Made by a program: the position numbers and the translations under genes. Source: Streptomyces sp. 378 (GTDB taxonomy: Bacteria > Actinomycetota > Actinomycetes > Streptomycetales > Streptomycetaceae). Taken from it: a DNA stretch of 52,297 nt. Each line of letters opens with the position of its first letter. Within the stretch, counting starts at the first letter, position 1. This document shows positions 25,379-34,671 of this stretch, one piece after another. Under the pieces are notes generated by a model that made no database searches, had not been told where the DNA came from, and saw nothing but the letters and a program-made list of their open reading frames with translations. The DNA is taken from contig NZ_JASKMS010000043.1 of NCBI RefSeq assembly GCF_030124145.1, positions 1 to 52,297 of the forward strand, written 5' to 3'.

Positions 25379-27198
25379 GCGAACTCCCAGGGAGCGTACG
25401 GGCGTGCGTGGCCGGTGGACGGATCAGGGGGTGCGACGGCCGCCCGGAAGGCCGGATCGCGGGCCAGAGCCGCCAGGTCGGTGAGTACGGGGGTCGCGGT
25501 CAGACCGGCCTCGGCCAGTCGAACCGTCCACTCCTCCGTGGTGCGGCGGGCGAAGCGGGCCGCGAGGTCCTCGGCGGCCATGGGGCCGACGCCGTCCACC
25601 ACGCGGAGCACCGCCTCGGGGCACGCCCGGGCCTCGGGACCGAGGTACAGATCGCCGTCCGCTGTGCGCAGCGGCCGGTCCAGCGCCGTCCAGCGGACCC
25701 TGTGCGCGGAACGGGGGACGAGAGCGGCCGCCGAGACCAGGGAGGAGTCGACACGGCTGCCCCGGCCCGTCGCCTCCCGAGCGGCCAACGCGGCCAGCAC
25801 CCCCTGGGCGCACACCAGCCCACCGAGCACGTCGGTGAGGGTCATCAAGGAGGGGGCCGGGGGCTGGTCCGCCGGCCGTACCGCCGCGGCGAGGCCGCTG
25901 TGCACCTGGGCGAGGTAGTCGGTGCCCAGGGGCGGCGGCCGGTCGCCGAAGGCGTCCCCGAAGCCGGATGCCCAGGCGTACACCAGGGCGGGGTGGTCGG
26001 GCAGCAGGTCGGACGCGTCCAGGCCGAGCCGCGCGGCCTTTCCGGGGGCCCAGTTGTGCAGGAAGACGTCGGCCGCGGCGGCCAGCGCGCGAACCATGTC
26101 CCGGCCCGGCGCGGTGGTGAGGTCGGCCTCGACCACCGGCTTGCCCGCGTTGAGAGCCGAGAACCGGGCCGAGCAGTCCCCCGCCAGCGGAGGGAGCCAG
26201 CGCATCGGGTCGCCGCCGGGCGGTTCGATCCGGACCACCGCGGCACCCAGCATCCGCAGGACGTGCCCGGCGAGCGGGCCCTGCACCCTGCGGGTGGACT
26301 CCACCACCCGCAGGCCCGTCAGCGGCAGGACGGCACCGGAGAGCGGGACGGCCGGGCGTGGGCCGGGCACGGCGGTGTCTTGGTGCCCCCGGGCCCTGGG
26401 GAAAGGTGCCGGTCCCGGAGTGAGGCACCAGGCGGCCGGGCGGACCGCGGGGGCCGGGTCGGAGCCGACGGTGAGGAGGCTGACGCCGGTATGGTGCGTG
26501 GCGGCCCGCAGCTCCGCCAGCGTGCGGCGGCGGGCGGCCTGGCGCAGTTCGTCGGGCAGTGGGCAGACGGCGGTGGCGAACCGCTGCTGGAAGGGCAGCC
26601 AGCCGCGGCCGGCGAGCGCGGGGGCCACGCCGAGCCGGGCCCAGAACTCCCGCCACGCCAGGGGGTCGAGGGTCTCGACCTCTACTCGGGCGTCGTCGGA
26701 CGTCTCCAGGGTCGCCAGACCGCCCGTCGGCAGCGCGTCCGGTCCGGCCGTCGGCGGGTGTGGCGCATCCGGCTCGGGAGAAGCGGAGTGGTCGCGGGCC
26801 GTCGCGGCGGCGAGGTACTGGCCGACCGCCAGCAGCGCCCCCTGCGCCACAGAGGTCCGCACCTCGCGCAGGTCCAGGCCGCGGGCCCGCGCGACGCGCA
26901 GAGCGGTGACGCCCTGGGCGGCGAGCACCCCCGCCACCCCCGAGGCGTAGTCGACGGCCAGCGGGAGCGGCCCGCCCGTCGCCCGGCCGTGGACCTGCAT
27001 GAGACCGCAGGCGGCCTGTACGGCGCGCTCGTCCGGCAGGTCCGCACCGACCGGCCCCGCCCAGTCGACGGTGTACCGCGGCGTATCCCGGCCTGGGCCG
27101 CTCGTCTCCGGCAGGTCCCGCGCGGCGTGCCGCAGCAGACGGCCGGCGATCGCGGCAGCGACGTCCGGCCGGGCCGCGGCGCGCAGGTGTGGCGTCAC
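25375..27198 (-). CDS. Family III (CaiB/BaiF) CoA-transferase with two tandem half-domains
   Basis: A 607-aa protein. Residues about 290-600 form a CaiB/BaiF domain starting LTGLRVVESTRRVQGPLAGHVLRMLGA, with the probable catalytic Asp427 in GTDYLAQVHSGLAA. Residues about 45-135 (RAVQAACGLMQVHGRATGGPLPLAVDYASGVAG...) resemble the middle of another copy without the beginning, followed by a low-complexity linker. Family III enzymes swap CoA between carboxylates or epimerise 2-methylacyl-CoAs. The GTG start overlaps the methyltransferase stop (GTGA) and its stop overlaps the ligase start, so the three are one translational unit. Confidence 0.85.
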   Translation of the reverse strand: MTPHLRAAARPDVAAAIAGRLLRHAARDLPETSGPGRDTPRYTVDWAGPVGADLPDERAVQAACGLMQVHGRATGGPLPLAVDYASGVAGVLAAQGVTALRVARARGLDLREVRTSVAQGALLAVGQYLAAATARDHSASPEPDAPHPPTAGPDALPTGGLATLETSDDARVEVETLDPLAWREFWARLGVAPALAGRGWLPFQQRFATAVCPLPDELRQAARRRTLAELRAATHHTGVSLLTVGSDPAPAVRPAAWCLTPGPAPFPRARGHQDTAVPGPRPAVPLSGAVLPLTGLRVVESTRRVQGPLAGHVLRMLGAAVVRIEPPGGDPMRWLPPLAGDCSARFSALNAGKPVVEADLTTAPGRDMVRALAAAADVFLHNWAPGKAARLGLDASDLLPDHPALVYAWASGFGDAFGDRPPPLGTDYLAQVHSGLAAAVRPADQPPAPSLMTLTDVLGGLVCAQGVLAALAAREATGRGSRVDSSLVSAAALVPRSAHRVRWTALDRPLRTADGDLYLGPEARACPEAVLRVVDGVGPMAAEDLAARFARRTTEEWTVRLAEAGLTATPVLTDLAALARDPAFRAAVAPPDPSTGHARPYAPWEFA

Positions 27199-28016
27199 GA
27201 TCGCCCCCGGCCAGGCCGGCGGCCCTGCACCGAGTACAGGACGCTGGATGCGGCGCGGAAGGACGGGTCCTGCATCAGCCGTCCCACGCGGTCCAGGTCC
27301 TCCTGGGTCATGCCCTGTTCCGTCAGCCGGTCCCGGAGGTTGCGGGTGTGGTTCAACTGAAGTCCGAGGCCGGGGTCCTGGGCGTGCCGTACGCCGATGT
27401 GGAGGTGGACGTCGATGGCGGTCAGCCCCGCCGCCCGCAGTGCCGCCGGCACCTTGCGTCCCCAGTGCGGATCGCCGCCCGCGGCGCGCAGCGCGCCAGT
27501 CTTGGCCCGCAAAAACCGGACATAGAGCGCCTCCGCCTCCGCGTCCGGGGTCAGCAGCGGTGGCTCGTAGGAGGCGTCGAGCTCGTCGATCTGCAGCAGG
27601 CCGCCGGGTTTGAGAGAGCGCACCAGCTTGTGCAGGACGGCGTCGCGGGTGGGTAGGTGCTGCAGGACCAGGCGGGCCACCACCAGGTCGTAGGCCGCCT
27701 CCGGAAGCGGGTCGCGGGCCACGTCGAGGGCGGCGACCTCCAGGCGCGGGCCGGGTGCCAGGTCGCGCGGGTCGAGGTCGGTGGCGAGCACCGAGCCGCC
27801 CGGTGCCACCCGGCCCGCCAGCCAGCGTGCGATGCTGCCGCCGCCGGCGCCGACCTCCAGGCAGTGCCAGCCCGGGCCGACACCGGTGGCCGCCAGGCGG
27901 GGCAGGGTCACCGGATCGTAGGCGGCAGCCAGGCAGGAGTGCTGGTCGCGGCTGTGCGCGGTGCCGTTTCTGAAGACCGCGTGGGTGCCCTCCCGGACGG
28001 GAGCGGGCTGGGACAC
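27195..28016 (-). CDS. Class I SAM-dependent methyltransferase
   Basis: A 273-aa Rossmann-fold methyltransferase. Motif I reads CLEVGAGGGSIARWLAGRV, the acidic end of beta2 is ATDLDPRDL, motif IV is YDLVVARLVLQHL, and the next strand is LKPGGLLQIDELD. The C-terminal helical part carries VRHAQDPGLGLQLNHTRN. The GTG at 28016 is chosen because GAGAGGAG lies 8 bases upstream; the frame stays open well beyond it. The 263 bases upstream are GC-rich with no gene. It may methylate a phenol, carboxylate or polyene intermediate made by its operon partners. Confidence 0.88.
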   Translation of the reverse strand: MSQPAPVREGTHAVFRNGTAHSRDQHSCLAAAYDPVTLPRLAATGVGPGWHCLEVGAGGGSIARWLAGRVAPGGSVLATDLDPRDLAPGPRLEVAALDVARDPLPEAAYDLVVARLVLQHLPTRDAVLHKLVRSLKPGGLLQIDELDASYEPPLLTPDAEAEALYVRFLRAKTGALRAAGGDPHWGRKVPAALRAAGLTAIDVHLHIGVRHAQDPGLGLQLNHTRNLRDRLTEQGMTQEDLDRVGRLMQDPSFRAASSVLYSVQGRRPGRGRS

Positions 28017-28279
28017 GGTGTGGCTCCTCTCGTGAGAACGCTGCCCGGTCGGGCCCGGCGTCGTCAGGTGCGGCCCGGACGGGGCCATGCGGCCGACACC
28101 GGCGGGTTCGACACCGTCGGTATGCGCCCGGTGGGCGAACGCCGACCGGGGCGGGAGCCGGCCGCTCCGGCGAGACCTGTCATCGGAGCGGCGCGGACAG
28201 CCGCCGCCGGACAGCGGCCCCGGCAGGCCGGCACCGTCGAACGGCCCGGACCGGCCGGCCGCGTCGAACGGCGCCCCGG

Positions 28280-29863
28280 TCACGTCCACCGGCCGGTGCC
28301 GGCAGGTGTGGCGCCGGTGAGCTGCCGGGCCAGGGCCGCGCGGCGGACCTTGCCGGTCCCGGTACGGGGCACCTCGTCCCAGGTGAGGACGATCGGGTCG
28401 CGCAGCGCGGGCAGTCCATGCGTGGCCTGCTTCCAGGCATCCGGGTCCAGTCGGCCGTCGGCGGTGACCACGACGGGCAGCGGATCGCCGTCCGGGGCGC
28501 CGAGGATCACGCATTCCAGGGCCTGCGTCAGTCGCTGCTCCAGTACGTCCTCGGTCCGCAGGCAGCTCATACCGGGCAGGGTGTCGACGGCGCGGTCCAG
28601 GATGCTGACACTGCCGTCGCGGTGGTGCACGCCCATGTCGCCCGTGGACCACCAGTCGCCGACGCGTTTGGCGTCCCAGCGGTCCTGTTCGCCGACGTAT
28701 CCCAAAGCGAGGGCCGAGGTGCGGACGAAAAGCAGGCCGGGACGGCCGCGCGGCACCGGGCGCAGCGTGTCCGGATCCACCGCGCGCAGCCGGGTCCGGC
28801 CCGGCACGGGACGGCCGAGCCGGCGCGCCGTGGTCTCCGCGTCCGGGGCGAGCGCGGAATGCCGCGTGTGGAAGCGGAAGGTCAGCGGTCCGGTCTCGGT
28901 CTGGCCCCAGCCCTGCATCCACAGCGGGCGGGCGCGGTGGCTGGCGGTCAGGTACGCGCGCAGGGCCGGCGGGTGCACTGCGTCGTAGGTGCTGATGTAG
29001 AGGCGGACGTGCCGGAAGGGGTTGTCCAGCCGGGTGGTGAGTGGCCGCAGCCGGATGTAGGAGGCGGGCAGGGCCTCGACCACGGTGGGCGGGTGGGCCC
29101 GCAGGAGCGGGTCGGCGGTCTCCGGGTCGTTTCCGGTGAGGATCAGGATTTCGGCGGGCGCGAGCGACACGACGACGGCCGTCCAGCAGAAGGTGCGTCC
29201 GTGTCCGTACGCGCTGGCGTTGGCCAGGACGTCGTTCGGGCGGATGCCGATGCCCGGGTGGCGCACCGCTTCGAAGCGGGCCAGCTTGTGCACGAGTGTC
29301 CGCGTGGAGTGGACCACCAGCTTGGGCACGCCGGTCGTCCCCGAGGTGTGATGGATGACCAGTGGTTCGTCGTCGTGGCGCCGCACCGGTACGCCGGGGC
29401 GGGACGCGTCCAGCGCGGCCAGGTGGGCCGTGCCGGGCGCGGCGGAGTCGACGGTGACGACGATCGGGGCCGGTTCGCCGGCGGCGGCGTCCCGGCAACG
29501 GGCCAGCACCGCAGCGGTGGTGATCAGCGCGGCGGGCCGCAGCCGCTCCAGCAGGGTGACGAGGTACGCGGTGTCGAGGCGGGCGGACAGCAGCGCCGGT
29601 ACGGCGCCGATGCGGACTGCGGCGCAGGCGAGCAGGTCGTAGTCCCAGTGGTTGTCCTTCACGATCGCCACGCGGTCCCCGGGCCGGACCCCGGCGTCGG
29701 CGAGGCGGGCGGCGGTGGCGCGGATCAGGCCGGCGAGTTCGGCGACGGTCCACCGGGTGCCGGCCCGCGGGGCGATGTCGAAGGGCCGGTCCAGGTGGAC
29801 CACGGTCCGGGCGCCGGCCGCCGCTGCCTCGTCGAACAGGGTTCCCATGTCATGCGGTCGCAC
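28280..29863 (-). CDS. AMP-dependent acyl-CoA ligase (benzoate-CoA ligase-like)
   Basis: A 527-aa ligase with phosphate loop IHHTSGTTGVPKLVVHS, GWGQTETG, WWSTGDMGVHHRDGSVSILDR and the catalytic Lys in PRTGTGKVRRAALAR. The layout suits an acyl- or aryl-CoA ligase. The GTG at 29863 has GGAGGAG 5 bases upstream and overlaps the end of the flavoenzyme gene by 14 bases; an ATG at 29848 is the alternative. It is the second ligase of the locus. Two ligases and a CoA-transferase imply at least one, perhaps two, CoA-bound acids as building blocks. Confidence 0.9.
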   Translation of the reverse strand: MRPHDMGTLFDEAAAAGARTVVHLDRPFDIAPRAGTRWTVAELAGLIRATAARLADAGVRPGDRVAIVKDNHWDYDLLACAAVRIGAVPALLSARLDTAYLVTLLERLRPAALITTAAVLARCRDAAAGEPAPIVVTVDSAAPGTAHLAALDASRPGVPVRRHDDEPLVIHHTSGTTGVPKLVVHSTRTLVHKLARFEAVRHPGIGIRPNDVLANASAYGHGRTFCWTAVVVSLAPAEILILTGNDPETADPLLRAHPPTVVEALPASYIRLRPLTTRLDNPFRHVRLYISTYDAVHPPALRAYLTASHRARPLWMQGWGQTETGPLTFRFHTRHSALAPDAETTARRLGRPVPGRTRLRAVDPDTLRPVPRGRPGLLFVRTSALALGYVGEQDRWDAKRVGDWWSTGDMGVHHRDGSVSILDRAVDTLPGMSCLRTEDVLEQRLTQALECVILGAPDGDPLPVVVTADGRLDPDAWKQATHGLPALRDPIVLTWDEVPRTGTGKVRRAALARQLTGATPAGTGRWT

Positions 29864-31220
29864 GGATCTCCTCCGCTCGGTCGGGGCCGGCCGGAGTGTT
29901 CCGTCCGAGCCTGCTCAGGACGCGGGACGCGGCCAGCGCGCCCGCCCGGACGGCCCCCTCGGAGGCGGGTCGCAGCATGAGCCAGTCGCCGGCGTACTCC
30001 ACGGCGCGCACCGGCCGGGAGAGGAAGCCTGCGCGTTCCCGAAGGGCCTGGGGTGTGGCTTCCGGCAGGCCGTGGCGGAAGGCGTGCACGAGACGGTGGC
30101 GGCAGGCGTCGCCGATGCCCGGGACGTAGCGTTCCGCCGCGCGGACGAGGAGGTCGGCGGCCTCGTCGGGAGGGCCTTCCAACAGCTCGGGGACCCGGTG
30201 CGGACCGGCCACGAGGGTGACCAGGCCCCGGCCTGCGGGGGCCCGGCCGGGGTGCTTGGCGTGGTCGACGACGACGCCGGAGAGCACGTCCTCCTCGGCG
30301 GCCGGGGTGAGCAGGATGTGCACCGGCCGCCGGGCGGCTGGGGCGAGGGGGCGGTCCAGCAGGCAGCTGACCTTCATCATGGGTGTGAAGGTGCAGGAGG
30401 TGAGGAACGGCAGCTCGTCGGCGGGGGCGTCCGGGCGGAGGGCAGCCGCGACGGGTGCCGGTACGGCGAGCACGGCGGCCCGCGCGGTGACCTGTCCGTC
30501 GTCGAACCGCAGTACGGCGTGCCCGCCCGCGTCGGTGACCTCACGTACGGCCCGGTGGGCGACGACCTCGGTGCCGGTGGCCAGGCGGCGGGCCAGGAAG
30601 TCCATGCCGTCGCGGTAGGTGCGCCAGGCGGCGGTGGAACCGGCCTCCAGCAGCAGGCTGACCATGGGGGCGGCCGTCGACCGGGCGGTGTCCCAGCCGA
30701 AGAAGCAGCCGGCGACCGGCTGGAAGAGGTAGTCGTGCAGATCGCGGTGGTAGCGGGCGGACACCTCCCGCACGGTGGCGGCGCCCAGCGGACTGTGCTC
30801 GGGACGGTCGCCGTCGAATCCGGCGCGGCGGCGGCCGGTCCAGGCGGAGAAGGCGGCCAGGTCGAGCCGCGCCCGGGGGGACAGGCCCGCTCCGGTGACC
30901 ACGGCCGTGCTCTCGCCGACGCCCAGGTGGGCGCGTCCGCCGCGCCAGACGGCCATCGCGCCGCCGACCCGGGGCACGTCCGCGGGAGTGACGCGCAGCC
31001 GGCGCAGCAGCTCCCAGGTCGCGCGGTATCCACGAGAGGGGACCTGCTCGGCGCCCGTGTCCACCGTCCAGCCCCCCTGGCGGATACTGCGCATCCGGCC
31101 GCCGACATCCGGCAGTTGCTCGTACACCCGGACGGCCAGCCCGGCGCGGCGCAGTTCGTGGGCGGCGGTCAGACCGGCGATGCCCGCGCCGACGACGGCG
31201 ACGTCGAGTTCGGGCTTCAT
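29850..31220 (-). CDS. FAD-dependent amine oxidase/protoporphyrinogen oxidase-like enzyme
   Basis: A 456-aa flavoprotein. It has the N-terminal dinucleotide fold VAVVGAGIAGLTAAHELRRAGLAVRVYEQLPDVGGRMRS (Gly11-Gly16), a central substrate domain and a C-terminal FAD segment VEYAGDWLMLRPASEGAVRAGALAASRVL. It belongs to the NAD(P)-binding amine oxidase/HemY/CrtI superfamily; the substrate cannot be read. Its ATG overlaps the UbiA stop (ATGA), so it is made in step with a membrane prenyltransferase and may oxidise or desaturate that product. Confidence 0.88.
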   Translation of the reverse strand: MKPELDVAVVGAGIAGLTAAHELRRAGLAVRVYEQLPDVGGRMRSIRQGGWTVDTGAEQVPSRGYRATWELLRRLRVTPADVPRVGGAMAVWRGGRAHLGVGESTAVVTGAGLSPRARLDLAAFSAWTGRRRAGFDGDRPEHSPLGAATVREVSARYHRDLHDYLFQPVAGCFFGWDTARSTAAPMVSLLLEAGSTAAWRTYRDGMDFLARRLATGTEVVAHRAVREVTDAGGHAVLRFDDGQVTARAAVLAVPAPVAAALRPDAPADELPFLTSCTFTPMMKVSCLLDRPLAPAARRPVHILLTPAAEEDVLSGVVVDHAKHPGRAPAGRGLVTLVAGPHRVPELLEGPPDEAADLLVRAAERYVPGIGDACRHRLVHAFRHGLPEATPQALRERAGFLSRPVRAVEYAGDWLMLRPASEGAVRAGALAASRVLSRLGRNTPAGPDRAEEIRATA

Positions 31221-32191
31221 CGGGCGGCTCCCGTTCCGACGACTACGTTGGCCACGGTCATCAGCACCACACTGAGCCGGTGCACCGCAAAGCCCGTCCG
31301 GCGGGCGGTCATGATGTCGCCGCGGACGAACCCGGTCAGGTACTGACGGGCCCGCAGCACGGTCGCCGGCAGCATCAGCAGCACGAACCACCAGGGGGCC
31401 ACCCCGGTGGCCGAGGCGACCGCGCCGATGAGGAACTCGGCAACCGACAGGGCTCCGATGAAGACGGCGTTGCCCCGCTCCGAGACCAGGGCGGCCACGG
31501 TCGGACGGCCCACGGCCCGGTCGCCGGCCACGTCGTTGGTGTTGGAGTAGACGCCGAACATCAGCGGCCCGAACCCGAACAGCACCGCCTGCACCATCAG
31601 GAAACCGGAGAAGCCCCCCGTCACCAGGCCGTACGGAACGATCACCAGCACGGCGCCGAGGGCGACCAGGAACACCTCCTGGAAACCGTGGTAACTGATC
31701 TTCAACCCGTACGAGTACTGCAGCGACACCGCGAACAGCGCGCCCGCCGTCACCAGCGCCCACAGCGGGTGGTGCGGCGCGAGCGCGGCGGCGCCCGCCC
31801 AGAGCACCGCCCCGGCCGCCGCGCAGGCCCAGGCGAAGCGCAGCGCCTGGGGCACCGTCAGCGCCCCGGCGACCAGGGGTTTGCGTGCCTTGCTGCGCAG
31901 CGGGTTGTCGGGGCCGTAGTTGGCGAGGTCGCTGCCGTCCCGGAAGCCGGTGACGTCGTCCAGGGCGACCATCGCCATGAGGATCGCGACTTCGCCGGCC
32001 AGGAACACCGCCAGCACCAGTGCCTGCCGGGCGGTGAAGGCGCCGGCCGGGAACAGCGCGGCGGTCAGGGCGAGGAAGATGCCGAGGTAGTAGTCGTACA
32101 CGTCCAGCTTGCCGAGCCGCGCGTACGTGCGCAGCCGACTGTGGCCGTGGGCGGTCGCGGCGGGACGGCCGGCCGCGATGCTGTCCGTCAT
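31217..32191 (-). CDS. UbiA-family membrane prenyltransferase or cyclase
   Basis: A 324-aa protein with about eight or nine transmembrane helices. The first Asp-rich loop reads ALDDVTGFRDGSD (Asp78, Asp79, Asp85, Asp88); the usual NDxxD has Asp in place of Asn and Gly at the second Asp. The second loop is canonical, NTNDVAGDRAVGRPT (Asp220 and Asp224). Overall it resembles MenA/ChlG-type members. UbiA enzymes move a prenyl group to an aromatic, sugar or lipid acceptor using Mg2+ and a diphosphate; some are terpene cyclases. AAGAGG lies 6 bases before the ATG. No dedicated prenyl diphosphate synthase is seen nearby. Confidence 0.9.
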   Translation of the reverse strand: MTDSIAAGRPAATAHGHSRLRTYARLGKLDVYDYYLGIFLALTAALFPAGAFTARQALVLAVFLAGEVAILMAMVALDDVTGFRDGSDLANYGPDNPLRSKARKPLVAGALTVPQALRFAWACAAAGAVLWAGAAALAPHHPLWALVTAGALFAVSLQYSYGLKISYHGFQEVFLVALGAVLVIVPYGLVTGGFSGFLMVQAVLFGFGPLMFGVYSNTNDVAGDRAVGRPTVAALVSERGNAVFIGALSVAEFLIGAVASATGVAPWWFVLLMLPATVLRARQYLTGFVRGDIMTARRTGFAVHRLSVVLMTVANVVVGTGAAR

Positions 32192-32305
32192 GGATGACCT
32201 CTTGGGGGGTGTCTGCGTCCGAAGGGAGGTGCCGCTCGCCCGGGCAGCGGGATGGGCGAGGCGGGCGGTCGCGGGTCGACGGTGTCCGAGGCGGGCGGCC
32301 GCGCG

Positions 32306-33448
32306 TCAGCCGCGCTCGTTGGCGAAGGCGCACACGAGGTCGGCGACGTGCTCGACCTGTGCGTCGGTCAGCAGGTGGTGCACCGGCAGGGCGAGATGGC
32401 GGCGGGCGGCCTGTTCGGCGCGCGGCCAGCGGGCACCGGGTGGCGCGTAGGGGGCGAAGGCACGGTGGGCGGGCAGGGGGTGCGGATAGTAGACGTGCGT
32501 GGCCACCCCCCACTCGGCCAGGTGGGCGCCGAGAGCCTCCCGGTCCTCGGCGAGGACCGTGTACACGTAGAAGCACCGGCCGTCCGGGCCGGGCGGCGGC
32601 GGTGCCACACCACGGTCGGCCAGGGGCGCGAAGCGTTCGGTGTAGTACGCGGCGATCTCCGCCCGCCGCGCCAGCCGCGCCGGGAAACCGGGGTAGCGGT
32701 ACGTCTGGAAGGCGGCCTGGATCTCGTCGAAGCGGCTGTTGAGTCCGACGGCGTGGTGGACGAACCGGCGACCGGCGTACTGGCCGTGGTTGCGCAGCAT
32801 CCGCACTTTCTCGCCCAGTGCCGGGTCCCGGGTGACGACCACGCCGCCCTCGCCGGGCATGCCGCAGGTCTTGACCTGCACGAAGGAGTAGAGCCCCGCG
32901 TCGCCCCACAGTCCGGCCGGGACGCCCCGCAGTACGCCGCCCTGGGCGACCGCCGAGTCCTCCAGCAGGCGCAGTCCGTGCCGCCGGGCCAGTTCGGCGA
33001 AGCGTGGCATGTCGGCCATGACGGAGAACATGTGGGCCGGCATCACCGCCTTGGTCCGCTCGGTGACGAGCCGCTCCGCCTCGTCCGGGTCCATGGTCAT
33101 GGTGTCCGGCCGGATGTCGGCGAAGACCGGTGTGGCCCCGACATCGACCACCGAGGCGGCCAGGGGCGCGCAGCCGAACGCCGGCACGACCACCTCGTCA
33201 CCGGGACCGACGTCCATGGCCCGCAGCACCAGCGAGAGCGCAGACGTGCCGCTGGAGCAGGCGACCACGTCGGCGGCCCCCAGATCCTCGCGCATGAGGT
33301 CCTCGAAGGCGGCGGTGCGCCTGCCCAGGATGAACCGCTGCTCCGGGTCGAGACCCACCTCGCGGACCAGCCCGATCAGTGCGGAGCGGTCGGCTTCGAA
33401 GAGGGCGGGAGGGAAGAACGGGACGGCGGGAGGGAGCGATGCGGTCAT
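32306..33448 (-). CDS. DegT/DnrJ/EryC1/StrS-family PLP aminotransferase, second copy
   Basis: A 380-aa sugar-aminotransferase-type enzyme. Lys193 in SFVQVKTCGMPGEGG is the PLP Schiff-base residue, Asp164 (LLEDSA) contacts the pyridine nitrogen, and SSGTSAL binds phosphate. The active-site segment around the Lys (QVKTCGMPGEGG) differs from the first copy's SKTLGALGDAGA, so the two likely act on different keto groups or one has another role. The start overlaps the first aminotransferase's stop (ATGA). It follows the same transcript, then a 114-base gap to UbiA. Confidence 0.92.
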   Translation of the reverse strand: MTASLPPAVPFFPPALFEADRSALIGLVREVGLDPEQRFILGRRTAAFEDLMREDLGAADVVACSSGTSALSLVLRAMDVGPGDEVVVPAFGCAPLAASVVDVGATPVFADIRPDTMTMDPDEAERLVTERTKAVMPAHMFSVMADMPRFAELARRHGLRLLEDSAVAQGGVLRGVPAGLWGDAGLYSFVQVKTCGMPGEGGVVVTRDPALGEKVRMLRNHGQYAGRRFVHHAVGLNSRFDEIQAAFQTYRYPGFPARLARRAEIAAYYTERFAPLADRGVAPPPPGPDGRCFYVYTVLAEDREALGAHLAEWGVATHVYYPHPLPAHRAFAPYAPPGARWPRAEQAARRHLALPVHHLLTDAQVEHVADLVCAFANERG

Positions 33449-34671
33449 GCGGTCGTCCTCGTTCCGGCGAGGAAGGAGCGGATGGTGTCACAGACGCGGT
33501 CCAGGTCGCCTGATCCCAGATCGGGGTGGAAGGGCAGGGCGACGGCGTGCCGGGCCGCCGACTCGGCGTGGGGGAACTCGCCCTGCCGGTGGCCCAGGTG
33601 CGCGAGGGCGGGCTGGTGGGGCAGCGGCACCGGGTAGTAGACCTCGGTGCCGATGCCGTGCCGGTCGAGGTGGTCGACGAGGGCGTCCCGGTGCTCGGTC
33701 TCGATCAGGTAGACGTAGTACACGTCGCGGTCGTCCGGTTTCCCCGCGGTGGTCCGCGGCAGGCGGACGATCCCCGACGCGTCCCGCAGACGGGCGGTGT
33801 ACGCGTCCGCCAGCTCGGTCCGGCGCGCGATGTGCTCCTCCAGGAGAGACAGCTTGGCGAGCAGGACGGCCGCCTGCATGTCGTCCATCTTGCTGTTCGC
33901 GCCCGGCAGGGCGCTCTCGGTGGAGATGGCCGGGAAGTTGTTCAGCGTGCCGCCCGTCCTGCCGTGGTGGCGCAGCGCCGCGACGGTGGCCGCCGCCTCC
34001 GGGTCGTCGGTGAGCACGGCTCCCGCGTCGCCGAGCGCGCCGAGCGTCTTGGAGGGGAAGAAGGACAGAACGCCGCCGACCCCGTGCAGGCCCGCGTGCA
34101 CTCCGCGCCGACGCATGCCGATCGCTTCGGCGCTGTCCTCGACGACTGTCAGGCCGTGCTGCCGGGCCACTGCGGTGACGGCCGCCATGTCGGCCATCGT
34201 GTGGAACAGATGCACCGGCATCACGAACCGGCTCCGCGGAGTGACGGCCGCCTCCAGGGCCGCGGGGTCCATGGCGTACGTCTCCGGATCGATGTCGACG
34301 AACTGCGGTGTCCCGCCTGCCAGTACGACGGCCGAAGCGGTGGCGAAGAACGAGTACGCCGGCACCAGGACACCGTCACCGGGACGCACTCCGCAGGCGC
34401 GCAGCAGCAACACCAGCGCGTCGGTGCCGCTGTTGACTCCGATCACATGCCGGGCGCCGGTGTAGTCCGCGAGCGCCGCCTCGAGCTGCCCGACCTGTTT
34501 TCCGTGGGAGAACTTACCGTTGTGGAAAACGTCGTCCAACGCCTTTTCGATGGACGGCCACAGGCGTTCGAAAGTCGCGGCCTGAGAGAAGAAGGGAATT
34601 CGATCGGCCGTTCCCGGCGCAGTCGGTAATGCGCCCTTGACGCGCGCAGGAATCTGTCCACTGGAAGGCAA
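33445..34671 (-). CDS. DegT/DnrJ/EryC1/StrS-family PLP aminotransferase, first copy
   Basis: A 408-aa enzyme heading the minus-strand arm. Lys208 in FFPSKTLGALGDAGA, Asp179 in VVEDSAEAIG and NSGTDAL (80-86) form the PLP site of 3-keto or 4-keto sugar and cyclitol aminotransferases. The start is a TTG at 34671 with a weak GGGTGAGA upstream; homology begins only at RIPFFSQAATFERLWPSIEKAL. Codon 15 is the rare TTA (34627-34629), which in Streptomyces needs the bldA tRNA. With the divergent Gfo/Idh dehydrogenase it recalls the oxidise-then-aminate pairs of kanosamine-type pathways. Confidence 0.92.
   Translation of the reverse strand: MPSSGQIPARVKGALPTAPGTADRIPFFSQAATFERLWPSIEKALDDVFHNGKFSHGKQVGQLEAALADYTGARHVIGVNSGTDALVLLLRACGVRPGDGVLVPAYSFFATASAVVLAGGTPQFVDIDPETYAMDPAALEAAVTPRSRFVMPVHLFHTMADMAAVTAVARQHGLTVVEDSAEAIGMRRRGVHAGLHGVGGVLSFFPSKTLGALGDAGAVLTDDPEAAATVAALRHHGRTGGTLNNFPAISTESALPGANSKMDDMQAAVLLAKLSLLEEHIARRTELADAYTARLRDASGIVRLPRTTAGKPDDRDVYYVYLIETEHRDALVDHLDRHGIGTEVYYPVPLPHQPALAHLGHRQGEFPHAESAARHAVALPFHPDLGSGDLDRVCDTIRSFLAGTRTTA

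Noticed and set aside
28017..28279. Possible small gene between ligase and methyltransferase
   Set aside because: The 263-base stretch keeps an open frame only because of high GC; it has short CGTCGAACGG repeats and no start with a ribosome site.
31221..32909. Extension of the FAD enzyme frame to a 1019-aa protein
   Set aside because: The extra part overlaps UbiA and an aminotransferase in the same direction but in a shifted frame; the ATG at 31220 is coupled to the UbiA stop.
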